Below, in pieces: positions 16,466 through 24,471 of a DNA stretch of 64,000 nucleotides (position 1 is the stretch's first letter; the number at the start of each line of letters is the position of its first letter). The position numbers and the translations under genes were made by a program. Location of the stretch: NCBI RefSeq assembly GCF_024609785.1, contig NZ_JANHJQ010000011.1:105986-169985 (forward strand), in the 5' to 3' direction. Under the pieces are notes generated by a model. It was not told the DNA's origin, did no database searches, and saw only the letters and a list, made by a program, of their open reading frames with translations. Origin of the DNA: Pseudalkalibacillus decolorationis. Its GTDB lineage: Bacteria > Bacillota > Bacilli > Bacillales > Fictibacillaceae.

Positions 16466-17002
16466 ATGAAGTCGTTTCAATTAGCTTTAATTGGGGTTTT
16501 GTTAGCAGTCGGATTTGTCTTACATGCCGTCATCCCTGGAATTTTGGGGGCCATGAAGCTTGATATGCTTCTGACGATGATGTTTCTTGCGATTTTTCTT
16601 TTTCCGGAAAAAAAGACTGTTGCGGTCACTGCACTTTCAACAGGGGTTATTTCAGCGTTAACAACGAGCTTTCCGGGAGGACAGATCGCTAATATAATTG
16701 ATAAGCCGATTACAGCATTTATCGTGCTTGGGCTATTTCTGGTTATGAAAAAGTTCCAAGGTAATGTTGCTTTAGCAGCAAGCTTAACCGCAATCGGGAC
16801 AATTTTTAGTGGAACTATATTTCTCCTATCAGCAGCAGTTCTCACGGGATTACCTGCGCCATTTACTGCTCTGTTTATAACCGTAGTGCTACCAACAGCT
16901 GCACTGAACACATTTGCGATGGTGATATTATATCCAGTTGCCCAATCAATTATAAAACGATCTAATGTGGCCACCCAACAAAAGAAGGTCATTGCAAAAT
17001 AA
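16466..17002 (+). CDS. trpP: Tryptophan transporter TrpP
   Basis: A 178-residue membrane protein with about six hydrophobic segments, matching TrpP/YhaG in length, topology and N-terminus (LALIGVLLAVGFVLHAVIPGILGAMKLDMLLTMMF). It is an ECF-S-like membrane protein proposed to import tryptophan. The start is fixed by GAGGAGAGGG. The leader carries a textbook TRAP-binding site, which independently supports a link to tryptophan. Monocistronic, followed by two hairpins. Confidence 0.92.
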   Translation: MKSFQLALIGVLLAVGFVLHAVIPGILGAMKLDMLLTMMFLAIFLFPEKKTVAVTALSTGVISALTTSFPGGQIANIIDKPITAFIVLGLFLVMKKFQGNVALAASLTAIGTIFSGTIFLLSAAVLTGLPAPFTALFITVVLPTAALNTFAMVILYPVAQSIIKRSNVATQQKKVIAK

Positions 17003-17011
17003 AAGAATTTG

Positions 17012-17048
17012 AAAAGGTTGACTTTGCGAAGCTGAGTCAGCCTCTTTT
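17012..17048 (+). terminator. Terminator of trpP
   Basis: AAAAGGTTGACT pairs imperfectly with AGTCAGCCTCTTTT (one G-U and one mismatch). It is followed by a CTATAGTATAAG remnant that resembles family B. Confidence 0.6.
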
Positions 17049-17063
17049 CTATAGTATAAGAGT

Positions 17064-17103
17064 AAAAAGGTCAAAACGGATCCTTTGCCGCTTTGACCTT
17101 TTA
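17064..17103. terminator. Bidirectional terminator between trpP and the DUF1232 gene
   Basis: AAAAAGGTCAAA and TTTGACCTTTT form an 11-bp stem around a 16-base loop, with A/T runs on both sides. Confidence 0.8.
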
Positions 17104-17127
17104 AAATTTACTTATTACCTAGCATGG

Positions 17128-17571
17128 TTAGCTAATCGCATCATTTTCATCGAGTTTAGGATCGTTATTCTGAGGCTTTTCCTTTTCCCAATGAAGAAAC
17201 TGTTTGATTTCTTTATCCACCGTCTTCCAAATATAAGTGATTACCGCAAGATCATCTACTAGCCCTATCCCAGCTAAAATATCTGGAACTGCGTCAATTG
17301 GGCTTAGAAAATATAAAAGCCCCGCTGCAACAAGTATGATTGACTTTTTGGAAATATCACGGTAGTTACCAAGACGATATTGATCAACAAGTCGTACTAG
17401 AGCTTGGACCTTGCCCAAAAATCCTTTTAAGGAATCACGGATCTCCTGTTTGTTGAGTTTAGATCGTACTTTTCGAACCATTTCACCTGTTTCTTCTCGA
17501 TTTCGAATTAACGTACGAGCACGCTGTATCATTTTTTTGAAGTAAAAAAAGATTTTTAATTTTTTCCACAT
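17128..17571 (-). CDS. DUF1232 (YkvA-like) membrane protein
   Basis: A 147-residue protein. The conserved YkvA/DUF1232 core is YFLSPIDAVPDILAGIGLVDDLAVI, containing the family's SPIDxxPD and GxxDD motifs, within a membrane hairpin. The N-terminal half is basic and helical. The open frame extends 11 codons upstream, but AAGGAGG lies 8 bases before the ATG at 17571 (MWKKLKIF), so I start there. Function unknown. Single gene, sharing a terminator with trpP. Confidence 0.8.
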   Translation of the reverse strand: MWKKLKIFFYFKKMIQRARTLIRNREETGEMVRKVRSKLNKQEIRDSLKGFLGKVQALVRLVDQYRLGNYRDISKKSIILVAAGLLYFLSPIDAVPDILAGIGLVDDLAVITYIWKTVDKEIKQFLHWEKEKPQNNDPKLDENDAIS

Positions 17572-17709
17572 AGCTGCTGCCTCCTTGTATACCTTATTTT
17601 CCACATTTTACTCTATCTTAATCTCATAAGGTATACTTGCCAAGTAATTCATAACAGCAGACAGCTACATAACCTACACAGATAAAAGGCACACTAATCT
17701 AAGCTTCTA

Positions 17710-17907
17710 TTAATAATTGAACACAAATAACAGAATACCGATTAATAAACAAGCACTACCAATCACACCAAGTATGCGCCCAGCACTTTGTTTTTTATAG
17801 ACTTTGACATTCCGGAACGAGTAACGGTTTGTAGCTACATACATACGGAACATGAAATAAAACAACAATAAACCCACAATAGCAAGTACAATAATTCCAT
17901 AAATCAC
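17710..17907 (-). CDS. Small two-helix membrane protein
   Basis: A 65-residue protein, unknown to me, with two hydrophobic segments (IIVLAIVGLLLFYFMFRMYV and ILGVIGSACLLIGILLFVFNY) joined by a basic loop (NRYSFRNVKVYKKQSAGR). I start it at the GTG at 17907, 6 bases after GGGGAGGG; the frame is open a few codons further. A small membrane protein with strong RBS and no neighbours on its strand within 100 bases. Confidence 0.65.
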   Translation of the reverse strand: MIYGIIVLAIVGLLLFYFMFRMYVATNRYSFRNVKVYKKQSAGRILGVIGSACLLIGILLFVFNY

Positions 17908-18139
17908 GCGCATCCCTCCCCATATCAAAACCTATGTTTATGCACCTATAAATATTCCTTTGAAATTGTTTAACTTTGTCGATTTTGAGGAAAGGTTTTG
18001 AAGAAAAGGTCGAACGATTATTGAAGGGTTCACTGGCGGCTTCGCGAATTGTAAACATACAGACTTATCTTATTTGGCCGATCGATACATGATAATCCAT
18101 GAAGATAAGAACGATTAGATGATGAAGGGAGAAGATTAT

Positions 18140-18514
18140 ATGAAGAAGCAACAAAAATCTGTATTAATGGGTATTGCAGTTGGGAGTATTGTAACTGCGG
18201 CAGTAACATTACTTTCAACACCAAAGTCTGGGAAGGAACTGCGCTTAGACTTAAAGGATTCGACGAATAAATTAAAACAAACCATGCTTGAGGTTAAACA
18301 AGAAGGAATTAGTCTTAAAGAGCAAATTGTTCAGGTTTCTAAAGAAGGTGTGGAGGCTTTTAAAGAAGTTGCGACCGACCTAAAAGAAGATATTCGCACT
18401 TGGAAAAGAGACGTTGAGCCAAACATCGAAAATATCAAGATAGATGTTGAAGCAATTAATGAAACTGTCACTGAACTTCAAGAGGAAACAAAGAAACCAC
18501 TTGCAAAAAAATAG
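18140..18514 (+). CDS. yhaH: YtxH-like protein YhaH
   Basis: A 124-residue protein. Residues 9-27 (VLMGIAVGSIVTAAVTLLS) form a glycine-containing membrane segment followed by TPKSGKELRLDLKD, the hallmark of YtxH-family proteins, and then a long charged coiled coil to the end. It lies next to scoC as B. subtilis yhaH lies next to hpr. I start at the ATG at 18140, 7 bases after AAGGGAGAAG, rather than at the earlier in-frame ATG at 18119. The role is unknown; the family is often stress-induced. Confidence 0.82.
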   Translation: MKKQQKSVLMGIAVGSIVTAAVTLLSTPKSGKELRLDLKDSTNKLKQTMLEVKQEGISLKEQIVQVSKEGVEAFKEVATDLKEDIRTWKRDVEPNIENIKIDVEAINETVTELQEETKKPLAKK

Positions 18515-18526
18515 TAGCTTCTAAAG

Positions 18527-18556
18527 ATAGGCTAACTCTTCTGAGTTAGCCTATTA
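18527..18556 (+). terminator. Terminator of yhaH
   Basis: Perfect 12-bp stem ATAGGCTAACTC/GAGTTAGCCTAT with a TTCT loop. The downstream tract (TAATATTGTT) is only modestly T-rich. Confidence 0.65.
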
Positions 18557-18763
18557 ATATTGTTGGTATTTGCAGGATTTCCCCTTCATGTAAAGAAATT
18601 CTATTATTACTAACGCTTCACACTTTGCTATCGTTCGTGGCGCTAATTCTTTGGTTAATAATGATTTAAGAAATAATAGGAAAATGTACTCAAATGTTAT
18701 TGATAATTTGCCGATACATATGGCAGTACTCTATTTTTAGAGACTCGAACGAATGGATCGATT

Positions 18764-18920
18764 TAAAGAGGACGTTCAAAAAGAATCCAAATGATAAACG
18801 GCGAATTTCTACGTTACTCGGTTTTTCCGGTCCTCACGTATTAACACCATACGCTCCGGTCCTCAAAACTGTCGTGCCTTGAACTTCTTGTTTCTGATTC
18901 GTCTACTTTTTGAACACATA
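18764..18920 (+). repeat. Family C-related element with GTTCAAAAAG/CTTTTTGAAC ends
   Basis: Most of the 18515-19003 gap is non-coding. This element starts GAGGACGTTCAAAAAG and ends CTACTTTTTGAAC, giving inverted ends. Its interior (TCCGGTCCTCACG, CGCTCCGGTCCTCAAAACT, GCCTTGAACTTCTTG) matches the 121-bp C elements at 24594 and 44295 (TCCGGTCCTC, GAACTTCACTTCC, GAACTTCTCGC). Confidence 0.7.
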
Positions 18921-18931
18921 TTTAAAGAGTT

Positions 18932-18960
18932 TTGAATTATTAGATATACATCTTTAAAAT
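18932..18960 (+). promoter_or_regulatory. Candidate sigma-A promoter for scoC
   Basis: TTGAAT (18932-18937), 17 bases, TAAAAT (18955-18960). The start would fall about 35 bases before the scoC ATG. Confidence 0.55.
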
Positions 18961-19003
18961 GTTTACATTACCTGTCATAATAAATACAGAATGGAGGTTC
19001 ATT

Positions 19004-19594
19004 ATGGAAAATGAGAGAGATTTTTCAATGAAAGAAGCAATGATGTTCAGCCATAAGGTCGCACAAGTTAGTAAAGCGATGTGGAAATGCGTCGAAAAGG
19101 ATTGGCAAAGCTGGATTAAGCCATTTGGTCTAAACATTAATGAACACCATATCCTTTGGATTGCTTATCAACTAGAAGGTGCATCGATTTCTGATATCTC
19201 CAAATTTGGTGTTATGCACGTATCAACCGCTTTTAACTTCTCAAAAAAACTCGAGGTACAAGGATATCTTACGTTTTCTAAAAAAGAGAATGATAAGCGA
19301 AATACGTATGTTAAGCTTACCGAAGATGGTCGATCACTCCTTTTACGAACAATTGAAGAATATAATCCTGATGAGTACGGCATTTTTGGAGCGTCATTAA
19401 AGATTCGTGAATTGTATGGGAAATTTCCTGAATTTGATGAATTGATGGCTGTTATCAGAAGTGTGTACGGAAGTGAGTTCATGGCAATTCTTGATACTAC
19501 TGAGAATAAACTCAACACAGAATTCGAGGAAACCGATGGGCATCTATCATCCACATTGAAAAAAGTAGACCTAGAAAAAGTACTTACTCCTTAA
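19004..19594 (+). CDS. scoC: Transition-state regulator ScoC (Hpr)
   Basis: A 196-residue MarR-type DNA-binding protein, close to the 203 residues of B. subtilis ScoC. The winged helix covers about residues 40-110, with [30 protein letters not shown] as helix-turn-helix and [17 protein letters not shown] as the wing. ScoC represses extracellular protease and some sporulation and transport genes during the transition to stationary phase. The open frame begins 15 codons earlier, but GGAGGTTCATT places the start at 19004. Near yhaH and prsA as in B. subtilis, where ScoC sits beside secretion genes. Confidence 0.92.
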   Translation: MENERDFSMKEAMMFSHKVAQVSKAMWKCVEKDWQSWIKPFGLNINEHHILWIAYQLEGASISDISKFGVMHVSTAFNFSKKLEVQGYLTFSKKENDKRNTYVKLTEDGRSLLLRTIEEYNPDEYGIFGASLKIRELYGKFPEFDELMAVIRSVYGSEFMAILDTTENKLNTEFEETDGHLSSTLKKVDLEKVLTP

Positions 19595-19660
19595 TAATTC
19601 ATGAGTGATTTCAATGACATACATTCATTCACCTTATTTGTACAGTTCTTTGAGCGTTGA

Positions 19661-19697
19661 AAGAGGGGTTGGAAATTTCCAATCTGACTCCTCTTAG
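19661..19697 (+). terminator. Possible terminator after scoC
   Basis: AAGAGGGGT pairs with ACTCCTCTT (one G-U) around a loop that itself contains the palindrome TTGGAAATTTCCAA. It is followed by AGTTTCACC, so the T-tract is poor. The rest of the 19595-19921 gap is A+T-rich with no other feature I can support. Confidence 0.45.
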
Positions 19698-19921
19698 TTT
19701 CACCGTGTTTTCTTCGATAAATCCACCTCACTCAAAGGGTTTTATCACTCTGTTATTCACTAAAAATCAGTTCTATTTTTAAGAACTTGTAAAAATTTAT
19801 AAATACCTATTGATTTTTAAAGCAAATCGTCGTAATGTATGTACGTGGTTTTGATTTCACGTAAGGTATTTCACCTTTTTCCACACGTAAGATTCTAATT
19901 TATTAAAGAAGGTGATCCATT

Positions 19922-20458
19922 ATGAATTGCTTTAAATCAATCAATTTAATTAGAGATTACGGTAAATTACGTTTATGGTTCATGTCATGTCTTTTCAGCT
20001 TGACGTACTTTATCGTATATTTCATGTCCTTTAGCATGTATCATCCGGACACAATATATATACAAACTGGAATATTACCGGTATTATTCTCAGCTATTAT
20101 CGTGTTACCTATACATGTTACTCTCCACTGCTTGCCGCTTTGGCTCAGTGGAAAACGAGCAAGTGTTGCCGTTGGAGATACTCGATTTTCCTTTTATTGT
20201 CGTATACCAAGTGTCATCTCAAGAAGAGTAGCCCTTATTACAGTGTCCATGCCTTTATTTCTTATAACTGCAGGCGCTTTATTAGGTCCTTTGTTCTTTC
20301 CTCAGTACTTGCATTTATTTGCAATCATATCGACACTTAATATCTTTTTAAGTGTAAAAGATATGATTTACATTCAGCATTTGTGGAACGCGCCAAAGGA
20401 TTCATTTCTTGAAGATGGGAACAGTGGATTTCAAATCATTGTGAGAAGAACGGTATAA
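19922..20458 (+). CDS. DUF3267 membrane protein (putative zincin-like)
   Basis: A 178-residue membrane protein with four to five hydrophobic segments. LPIHVTLHCLPLWLSGKR (about 61-78) corresponds to the HExxH-like region of DUF3267 proteins, but here it reads HVTLH with no glutamate, so peptidase activity is doubtful. FFPQYLHLFAIISTLNIFLSVKDMIY near the C-terminus matches the family's NxxxSxxD pattern. Lies downstream of scoC where B. subtilis has yhaI-yhaJ-yhaK; I cannot confirm which it equals. RBS AAGGTGATCC. Followed by a strong hairpin. Confidence 0.65.
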   Translation: MNCFKSINLIRDYGKLRLWFMSCLFSLTYFIVYFMSFSMYHPDTIYIQTGILPVLFSAIIVLPIHVTLHCLPLWLSGKRASVAVGDTRFSFYCRIPSVISRRVALITVSMPLFLITAGALLGPLFFPQYLHLFAIISTLNIFLSVKDMIYIQHLWNAPKDSFLEDGNSGFQIIVRRTV

Positions 20459-20473
20459 CCATTGAAGCACACC

Positions 20474-20554
20474 TAAAGAGGGTTGATGATGTATATAGCC
20501 AGACTACTTTTAGTAAGGTAGACAAATCTGGATATAACCATCAACCCTTTTTGA
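20474..20554 (+). terminator. Long hairpin terminator
   Basis: AAAGAGGGTTGATG...TATAGCCAGA pairs with TCTGGATATAACCATCAACCCTTTTT over about 25 bases with small mismatches. Long stem and T-run; it may serve both the DUF3267 gene and convergent ypmS. Confidence 0.75.
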
Positions 20555-20590
20555 GTGGTTGTCCGGTAAGTAATATGGTTTTAGTGGGAT

Positions 20591-21172
20591 TTAATTGGTT
20601 TTGTAATACATTTCAAATTGGATATCATCGTTTTCAAGGTCAAAAGACTTAGCTTTTAAGTATAACCGTTCTTTAAGTTCAATTTCTGTGAGCTTTACAA
20701 GAATGGTTTCTTTATTATCATCAATCTCAACCCATGGTGGTAAGTCAGTACTTCCTTTTATAAATTCAAGTATTTTATCTCCAGGAAGACTCAGTGCTCC
20801 TAACCGAATCGCTTCCTCTTTCAAAATCAAATTTCCATTGTCGAGAACTTGGGGTTCAAAGTCCATTGAAAACTCAACCTGATCTGAAAAGAATGTAAAA
20901 AATCCACTTACGGTAACCTTGTCGGATAATTTTACATCATAATCAAATTTGGATGTTCCGGTTTTCAGCTTCGATAACTGTTCCTTAATTAAGAAATTCA
21001 ACTGTTCTTTAGATGAGTTAATCGTAAAGATTTGCTCCCCCTGGACCGTTTCCATATTCTCTGAATCATTGTTATAGTCTCCATCTGCAAAAATAAGGGA
21101 CACAACTATGATGGGTACAATAATCATGATAGCTAACAAAATAAAAAAGGCCGATTTCCACTGGTTCTTCAA
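20591..21172 (-). CDS. ypmS: YpmS family protein (DUF2140)
   Basis: A 193-residue protein with one N-terminal membrane helix (about 8-29, FILLAIMIIVPIIVVSLIF) and an extracytoplasmic domain. The GFFTFFSDQVEFSMDFEPQVLDNGNLILKEEAIRLGALSLPGDKILEFI stretch is characteristic of YpmS-like DUF2140 proteins, which have an LPS-transport-like beta fold; function unknown. Start is a TTG at 21172 preceded by GGAGGAGAAAAAT. In B. subtilis ypmS lies elsewhere (near ypmR), so its location beside scoC-prsA is a difference. Confidence 0.78.
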   Translation of the reverse strand: MKNQWKSAFFILLAIMIIVPIIVVSLIFADGDYNNDSENMETVQGEQIFTINSSKEQLNFLIKEQLSKLKTGTSKFDYDVKLSDKVTVSGFFTFFSDQVEFSMDFEPQVLDNGNLILKEEAIRLGALSLPGDKILEFIKGSTDLPPWVEIDDNKETILVKLTEIELKERLYLKAKSFDLENDDIQFEMYYKTN

Positions 21173-21275
21173 ATTTTTCTCCTCCTGTCCCCCAACCTAT
21201 AGTGGTTGATACTGTTCTTTTATCTAATATTCTGGTATGTTAAGTATACAATCTCGTGTTTCGGAGGTTCCAGAT

Positions 21276-21464
21276 ATGACACTCGCTATTTATTATATTG
21301 TATTCGCATCCTTGATTCTTTTCGTGTTCAATTCACTAACTAATCGTTTATGTATAGAAAAAAACATTCCAGATGAGCGTCAGGTAAATGTCTTTCGATG
21401 GATTAATATTATGATAACAATCTTACTACTTAGTTCATATGTTGACGTACTTTATGCTTCATAA
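21276..21464 (+). CDS. Small two-helix membrane protein
   Basis: A 62-residue protein of unknown function with hydrophobic segments at about 4-22 (AIYYIVFASLILFVFNSL) and 42-58. GGAGGTTCCAGAT precedes the ATG at 21276, so I do not use the earlier open start at 21237. No recognised family. Confidence 0.6.
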   Translation: MTLAIYYIVFASLILFVFNSLTNRLCIEKNIPDERQVNVFRWINIMITILLLSSYVDVLYAS

Positions 21465-21538
21465 TCATTATTATTACCCATTGAATAGCACCTACAAACG
21501 TAATTTTAGGACTATTGCCTATATTCTCGATTGTTAAA

Positions 21539-21750
21539 GAAAAGCGGAAGCGTCCGTTTAGGTGCGATAAAGAAAACTTGGTAAACGCAAACAGCGGTTA
21601 ACTTAGTTGCACTTATGCTTGAGAGTGCAAGCGCTGGAGATTCTTCAACATAACACGATTTTGTGTTTGTGGAAGAAATCGAAGCGACCTCGAGCACCTG
21701 GGCGCTGAAGCTAGACATTGCATCTATGCAGCAAAATACTTTCTGCTTAA
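21539..21750 (+). repeat. Family A repeat (A2) with an inserted B-like module
   Basis: GAAAAGCGGAAGCGTCC...AGGTGCGA, then an insert beginning TAAAGAAAACTTGG and ending GAGAGTG, then CAAGCGCTGGAGATTC...GGGCGCTGAAGCTAGACAT. The insertion point is the same as in the 9377 copy. It fills most of the 21465-21828 gap. Confidence 0.85.
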
Positions 21751-21761
21751 AGCGAAATAAA

Positions 21762-21806
21762 GAGGCTGACTTTCAAGTGTATGGACACTTGACCAGAGTC
21801 AGCCTC
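21762..21806 (-). terminator. Terminator after the first YjcZ gene
   Basis: GAGGCTGACT/AGTCAGCCTC, 10-bp stem, with an inner TCAAGTGT/ACACTTGA stem. On the minus strand it lies just after the 29-residue YjcZ gene and is followed by a T-containing tract. Confidence 0.7.
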
Positions 21807-21828
21807 AAATCATTTTTAGATTATTGTA

Positions 21829-21918
21829 TTAGCAAACCCAAGCTGCGCCTACGATAATCAATAGGATGAACAATACAACGATTAACGCAAAGCCACTACC
21901 ACTTCCGTATCCACCCAT
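21829..21918 (-). CDS. YjcZ family sporulation mini-protein
   Basis: A 29-residue peptide: [20 protein letters not shown]... ending IIVGAAWVC. The glycine/tyrosine-rich start followed by [16 protein letters not shown] is the YjcZ-family signature; such peptides are made late in sporulation and sit in spore membranes or coat. RBS GGGGTGACATC. A second copy lies 93 bases upstream on the same strand. The terminal cysteine is unusual compared with its neighbour. Confidence 0.85.
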   Translation of the reverse strand: MGGYGSGSGFALIVVLFILLIIVGAAWVC

Positions 21919-22011
21919 GATGTCACCCCCTATTCCGGTGTTACGATATCCTATGCACGATCTTTGTACGGGGCATAGGCAGCTATCCTTAAGTCTTAAA
22001 ATTTCATTTTA

Positions 22012-22098
22012 CTAACGAACGTAACTTGCTCCAACGATTATCAACAAAAGGAACAGTACTACTATTAAAGCAAAGCCACTTCCATGTCCGTAACCCAT
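22012..22098 (-). CDS. YjcZ family sporulation mini-protein
   Basis: A 28-residue peptide: [20 protein letters not shown]... ending IVGASYVR. Same family as the 29-residue peptide downstream; the two are probably a tandem duplication. RBS AGGAGGGATTGGA. Confidence 0.85.
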   Translation of the reverse strand: MGYGHGSGFALIVVLFLLLIIVGASYVR

Positions 22099-22262
22099 TC
22101 CAATCCCTCCTTTAGTGATACAATATAGTGTATAAGTCTACTACCTTTCTTGATTAGACCAATGCCCTATATTTGTAAAAAAGGGCGTTTGCACAGAAGT
22201 TCCAATAATTGTGTATATTTTCTCATATTTGCCCAGCACTCTGTATTTTTTATACAGGGATA

Positions 22263-22271
22263 TGCTATAGT
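22263..22271 (+). promoter_or_regulatory. Candidate extended -10 promoter element for prsA
   Basis: TGCTATAGT has a TGn extension before TATAGT. Just upstream, CTGTAT-TTTTT-ATACAG (22241-22257) is a perfect inverted repeat that could be an operator or a stem. Confidence 0.35.
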
Positions 22272-22314
22272 AATACATGTGAAAAAATTTTCTACTTCAT
22301 AGGAGTGTATGTCG

Positions 22315-23232
22315 ATGAAAAAGTGGATCCTTCCCCTTGCTGCAGCAACTACGATCTTTGGTCTAACAGCATGTAGTGATGACAGTAGTTCAGCCGAAGA
22401 TAGTAAGGTTCTTGTCGAAACAAGTGCTGGTGATGTCACAAAAGATGAGTTTTACAAGGAACTAACGAAACAGCCTCAATCAGAACAACTGCTAAAGGAA
22501 CTCGTACAATACAAGGTTCTTTCAGAAGAATATAAAGTGAGTGACAAAGAGCTTGATAAGGAAATCGAATACCTTAAAACGCAATTTGGTGGTGAAGACC
22601 AGTTCAAGAAAGCTCTAGAGCAAAGCGGCATTAAAGGAGAGGACGAGCTTCGTGAAGTAGTAAAGCGGAACTTGGTTTTCTTTAAAGCTCAAACTGCAGG
22701 TATTGAAGTTACTGAAAAAGAGATGAAAAAGCTTTACGAAGAAGAATATAAGGTCAAGGAAGTTAAAGCACGTCACATTCTTGTAAAAGATGAAAAGACA
22801 GCGAAAGAAGTCAAGGAAAAGCTGAAGAATGGCGAAGACTTTGCAGCCCTTGCTAAGGAATATTCCACAGATCCTGGTTCTAAAGATAAAGGTGGAGACT
22901 TAGGTTTCTTCACAAGAGGCAAGATGGTTCCTGAATTTGATAAGGCTGCATTCTCATTAGAGCCTGGAAAAGTTTCTGAGCCAATCAAATCTCAGTATGG
23001 ATATCACGTCATCGAAGTACAAGAGCAAAAGACACAAAAATTTGAAGAAGCAAAGTATCAGATCAAGAAAGCCCTTCTTCAGAAAAAGGCCCAAGAAGAA
23101 GCACAGAAAAATCCTGAGAACCCAATCGATAAAGTAATGGAAGATGCAGAAATCGATGTAAAAGTCGAAAAGTACGAAGATCTCTTCAAAGATAAGAAAA
23201 CAGAAAAGGAAACAACAGAAAAAGAAAAATAA
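22315..23232 (+). CDS. prsA: Foldase lipoprotein PrsA
   Basis: A 305-residue extracytoplasmic parvulin-type peptidyl-prolyl isomerase. It has a lipoprotein signal ([19 protein letters not shown]) with lipobox LTAC, and the Cys becomes lipid-modified. The parvulin domain runs about residues 148-238: [62 protein letters not shown]. It helps secreted proteins fold at the membrane-wall interface and is essential in B. subtilis. Of two close ATGs (22309, 22315) the second has the better spacing from AGGAG. A CssRS-like system lies 5 kb away and responds to the same stress in B. subtilis. Confidence 0.96.
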   Translation: MKKWILPLAAATTIFGLTACSDDSSSAEDSKVLVETSAGDVTKDEFYKELTKQPQSEQLLKELVQYKVLSEEYKVSDKELDKEIEYLKTQFGGEDQFKKALEQSGIKGEDELREVVKRNLVFFKAQTAGIEVTEKEMKKLYEEEYKVKEVKARHILVKDEKTAKEVKEKLKNGEDFAALAKEYSTDPGSKDKGGDLGFFTRGKMVPEFDKAAFSLEPGKVSEPIKSQYGYHVIEVQEQKTQKFEEAKYQIKKALLQKKAQEEAQKNPENPIDKVMEDAEIDVKVEKYEDLFKDKKTEKETTEKEK

Positions 23233-23242
23233 GAAATATATA

Positions 23243-23277
23243 AAACCCTGAGTGGAGTGATTCCCACTTAGGGTTTT
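23243..23277 (+). terminator. Terminator of prsA
   Basis: AAACCCTGAGTGG and CCCACTTAGGGTTT form a stem with one G-U, loop AGTGATT, followed by TTT. Confidence 0.85.
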
Positions 23278-23286
23278 TGTATGGAT

Positions 23287-23440
23287 ATAAAGCGCAAGCG
23301 CTATCGGTGCCCCCGAAAGTCACTGGAAAGCTAGTGAGTAGGCTGTCGTCGCAGCAGAGGGGCTTACGTGATGCGAAGGGCTGGAAGCTGAAAGCTAGAG
23401 CTAGAAACGTACATCTATGTGGGAATTTTATACTTTCTAC
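23287..23440 (+). repeat. Degenerate family A repeat
   Basis: AAAGCGCAAGCGC...CGAAAGTCACTGGAAAGC...GTCGTCGCAGCAG...GCTAGAGCTAGA...TTTTATACTTTCTAC. Recognisable A layout with many changes. It opens the 1.75-kb non-coding tract between prsA and yhaL, which is almost entirely repeats. Confidence 0.75.
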
Positions 23441-23446
23441 TAAGAA

Positions 23447-24075
23447 AAACCTGAGTCGAGAAAAGCGTCTTACTCAGGTCCCTTTTTTGGTCAGAGAACA
23501 TCCGATAGCTTGTATCCTACACCTTGTATCCCTTTGTAGTACACTGGATACATTTCTCCTTCACATGTTCCTTATGAAACTTTGGTGAAACTGTTGGATC
23601 TCCTCCATCCATCCAATATTCACGTAGTTTTGTGACCAAGAGCTGTATTCTTGTGCACAAAAAGAGACGAATCCCACTTATTCGTTACCTTAAGCTGCAT
23701 ATTGTGCATGGAAAGGGAACGAATCACATTTATTCGTGACCTCGAGCTGCAGCTTGTGCTCAAAAAGGGAACGAATCACACCTATTCGTGACCTTGAGCT
23801 GCTTCTTGTACTCAAAAAGGTCACGAACCGCACTTATTCGTGACCTCAAGCTGCATCTTATGTACAAAAAGGGAACGAATCACACCTATTCGTGACCTTG
23901 AGCTGCTTCTTGTACTCAAAAAGGTCACGAACCGCACTTATTCGTGACCTCAAGCTGCATCTTATGTACAAAAAGGAAACGAATCACATCTATTCGTGAC
24001 CTTGAGCTGCTTCTTGTGCATGAAAAGGGAACGAATCCTGCCTATTCGTACCCTCAAGCTGCATCTTGTGCTCCT
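23447..24075 (+). repeat. Family D element: leader plus eight 52-bp tandem hairpin units
   Basis: Begins with an intrinsic-terminator hairpin (AACCTGAGT/ACTCAGGTCC then TTTTTT, 23447-23489), continues with a leader of about 160 bases (CATCCGATAGCTTGTA ... CCTTTGTAGTAC ... GGATCTCCTCCATCCATC ... CTGTATTCTTGTGC), then eight units of 50-53 bases at 23659, 23712, 23762, 23814, 23866, 23918, 23970 and 24023. Units 3-4 (23762-23865) are repeated without change as units 5-6 (23866-23969). Units 4 and 6 contain a perfect 9-bp stem GGTCACGAA/TTCGTGACC; other units keep CGAAT/ATTCG. A shorter relative with two units is at 36578. Confidence 0.9.
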
Positions 24076-24106
24076 ACGTTTATCAGTAATCACCGAACCT
24101 AACCTG

Positions 24107-24160
24107 AAAAAAGAAGCTAGACATTACATCGATGAGTCAATGATTTTATACGCTTATCTT
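24107..24160 (+). repeat. 3' remnant of a family A repeat
   Basis: AAGAAGCTAGACATTACATCGATGAG...TTTTATAC matches only the right end of family A. Confidence 0.6.
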
Positions 24161-24164
24161 TTAA

Positions 24165-24310
24165 GAAAAGCGCAAGCGCCCTGTTTAGTCACGAAGGTCA
24201 CTTGCAGACCGAGGAGGCTGTCGCCGCCGCAGGAGGTTTCAAGTGATCCAAGTAACTGGGCGCTGGAGCTAGACATCACCTCTACGCGGCAAAAATTTTA
24301 TACTTTCTAC
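24165..24310 (+). repeat. Family A repeat, plain subtype
   Basis: GAAAAGCGCAAGCGCCC...GTCGCCGCCGCAGGAGG...GGGCGCTGGAGCTAGACAT...TTTTATACTTTCTAC. First of four consecutive A copies. Confidence 0.9.
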
Positions 24311-24313
24311 TGA

Positions 24314-24466
24314 GAAAAGCGCAAGCGCCCTGCTTAGCTACGAAGGTCACTGGAAGACCGACCGAGGAGGCTGTCGCCGCCGCAGGAGGACTGAAGTGAT
24401 CCAAGTGGCTGGGCGCTGGAGCTAGACATCACTTCTATGCCTACAAAATTTTATACTTTCTTACCT
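24314..24466 (+). repeat. Family A repeat, plain subtype
   Basis: Second of four head-to-tail copies; nearly the same as the preceding one, with a small ACCG duplication (GACCGACCGAGG). Confidence 0.9.
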
Positions 24467-24471
24467 TTTGA

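Noticed and set aside
16477..16992. 171-codon ORF antisense to trpP
   Set aside because: A shadow of trpP in the opposite strand; trpP has the regulatory leader, RBS and membrane protein pattern.
18694..18882. 62-codon ORF before scoC
   Set aside because: Overlaps the C-related repeat, no RBS and no homology.
23659..24075. Possible CRISPR array (regular 52-bp repeats with a leader)
   Set aside because: The units are contiguous, with no unique spacers between identical repeats, and no cas genes are present in the window.
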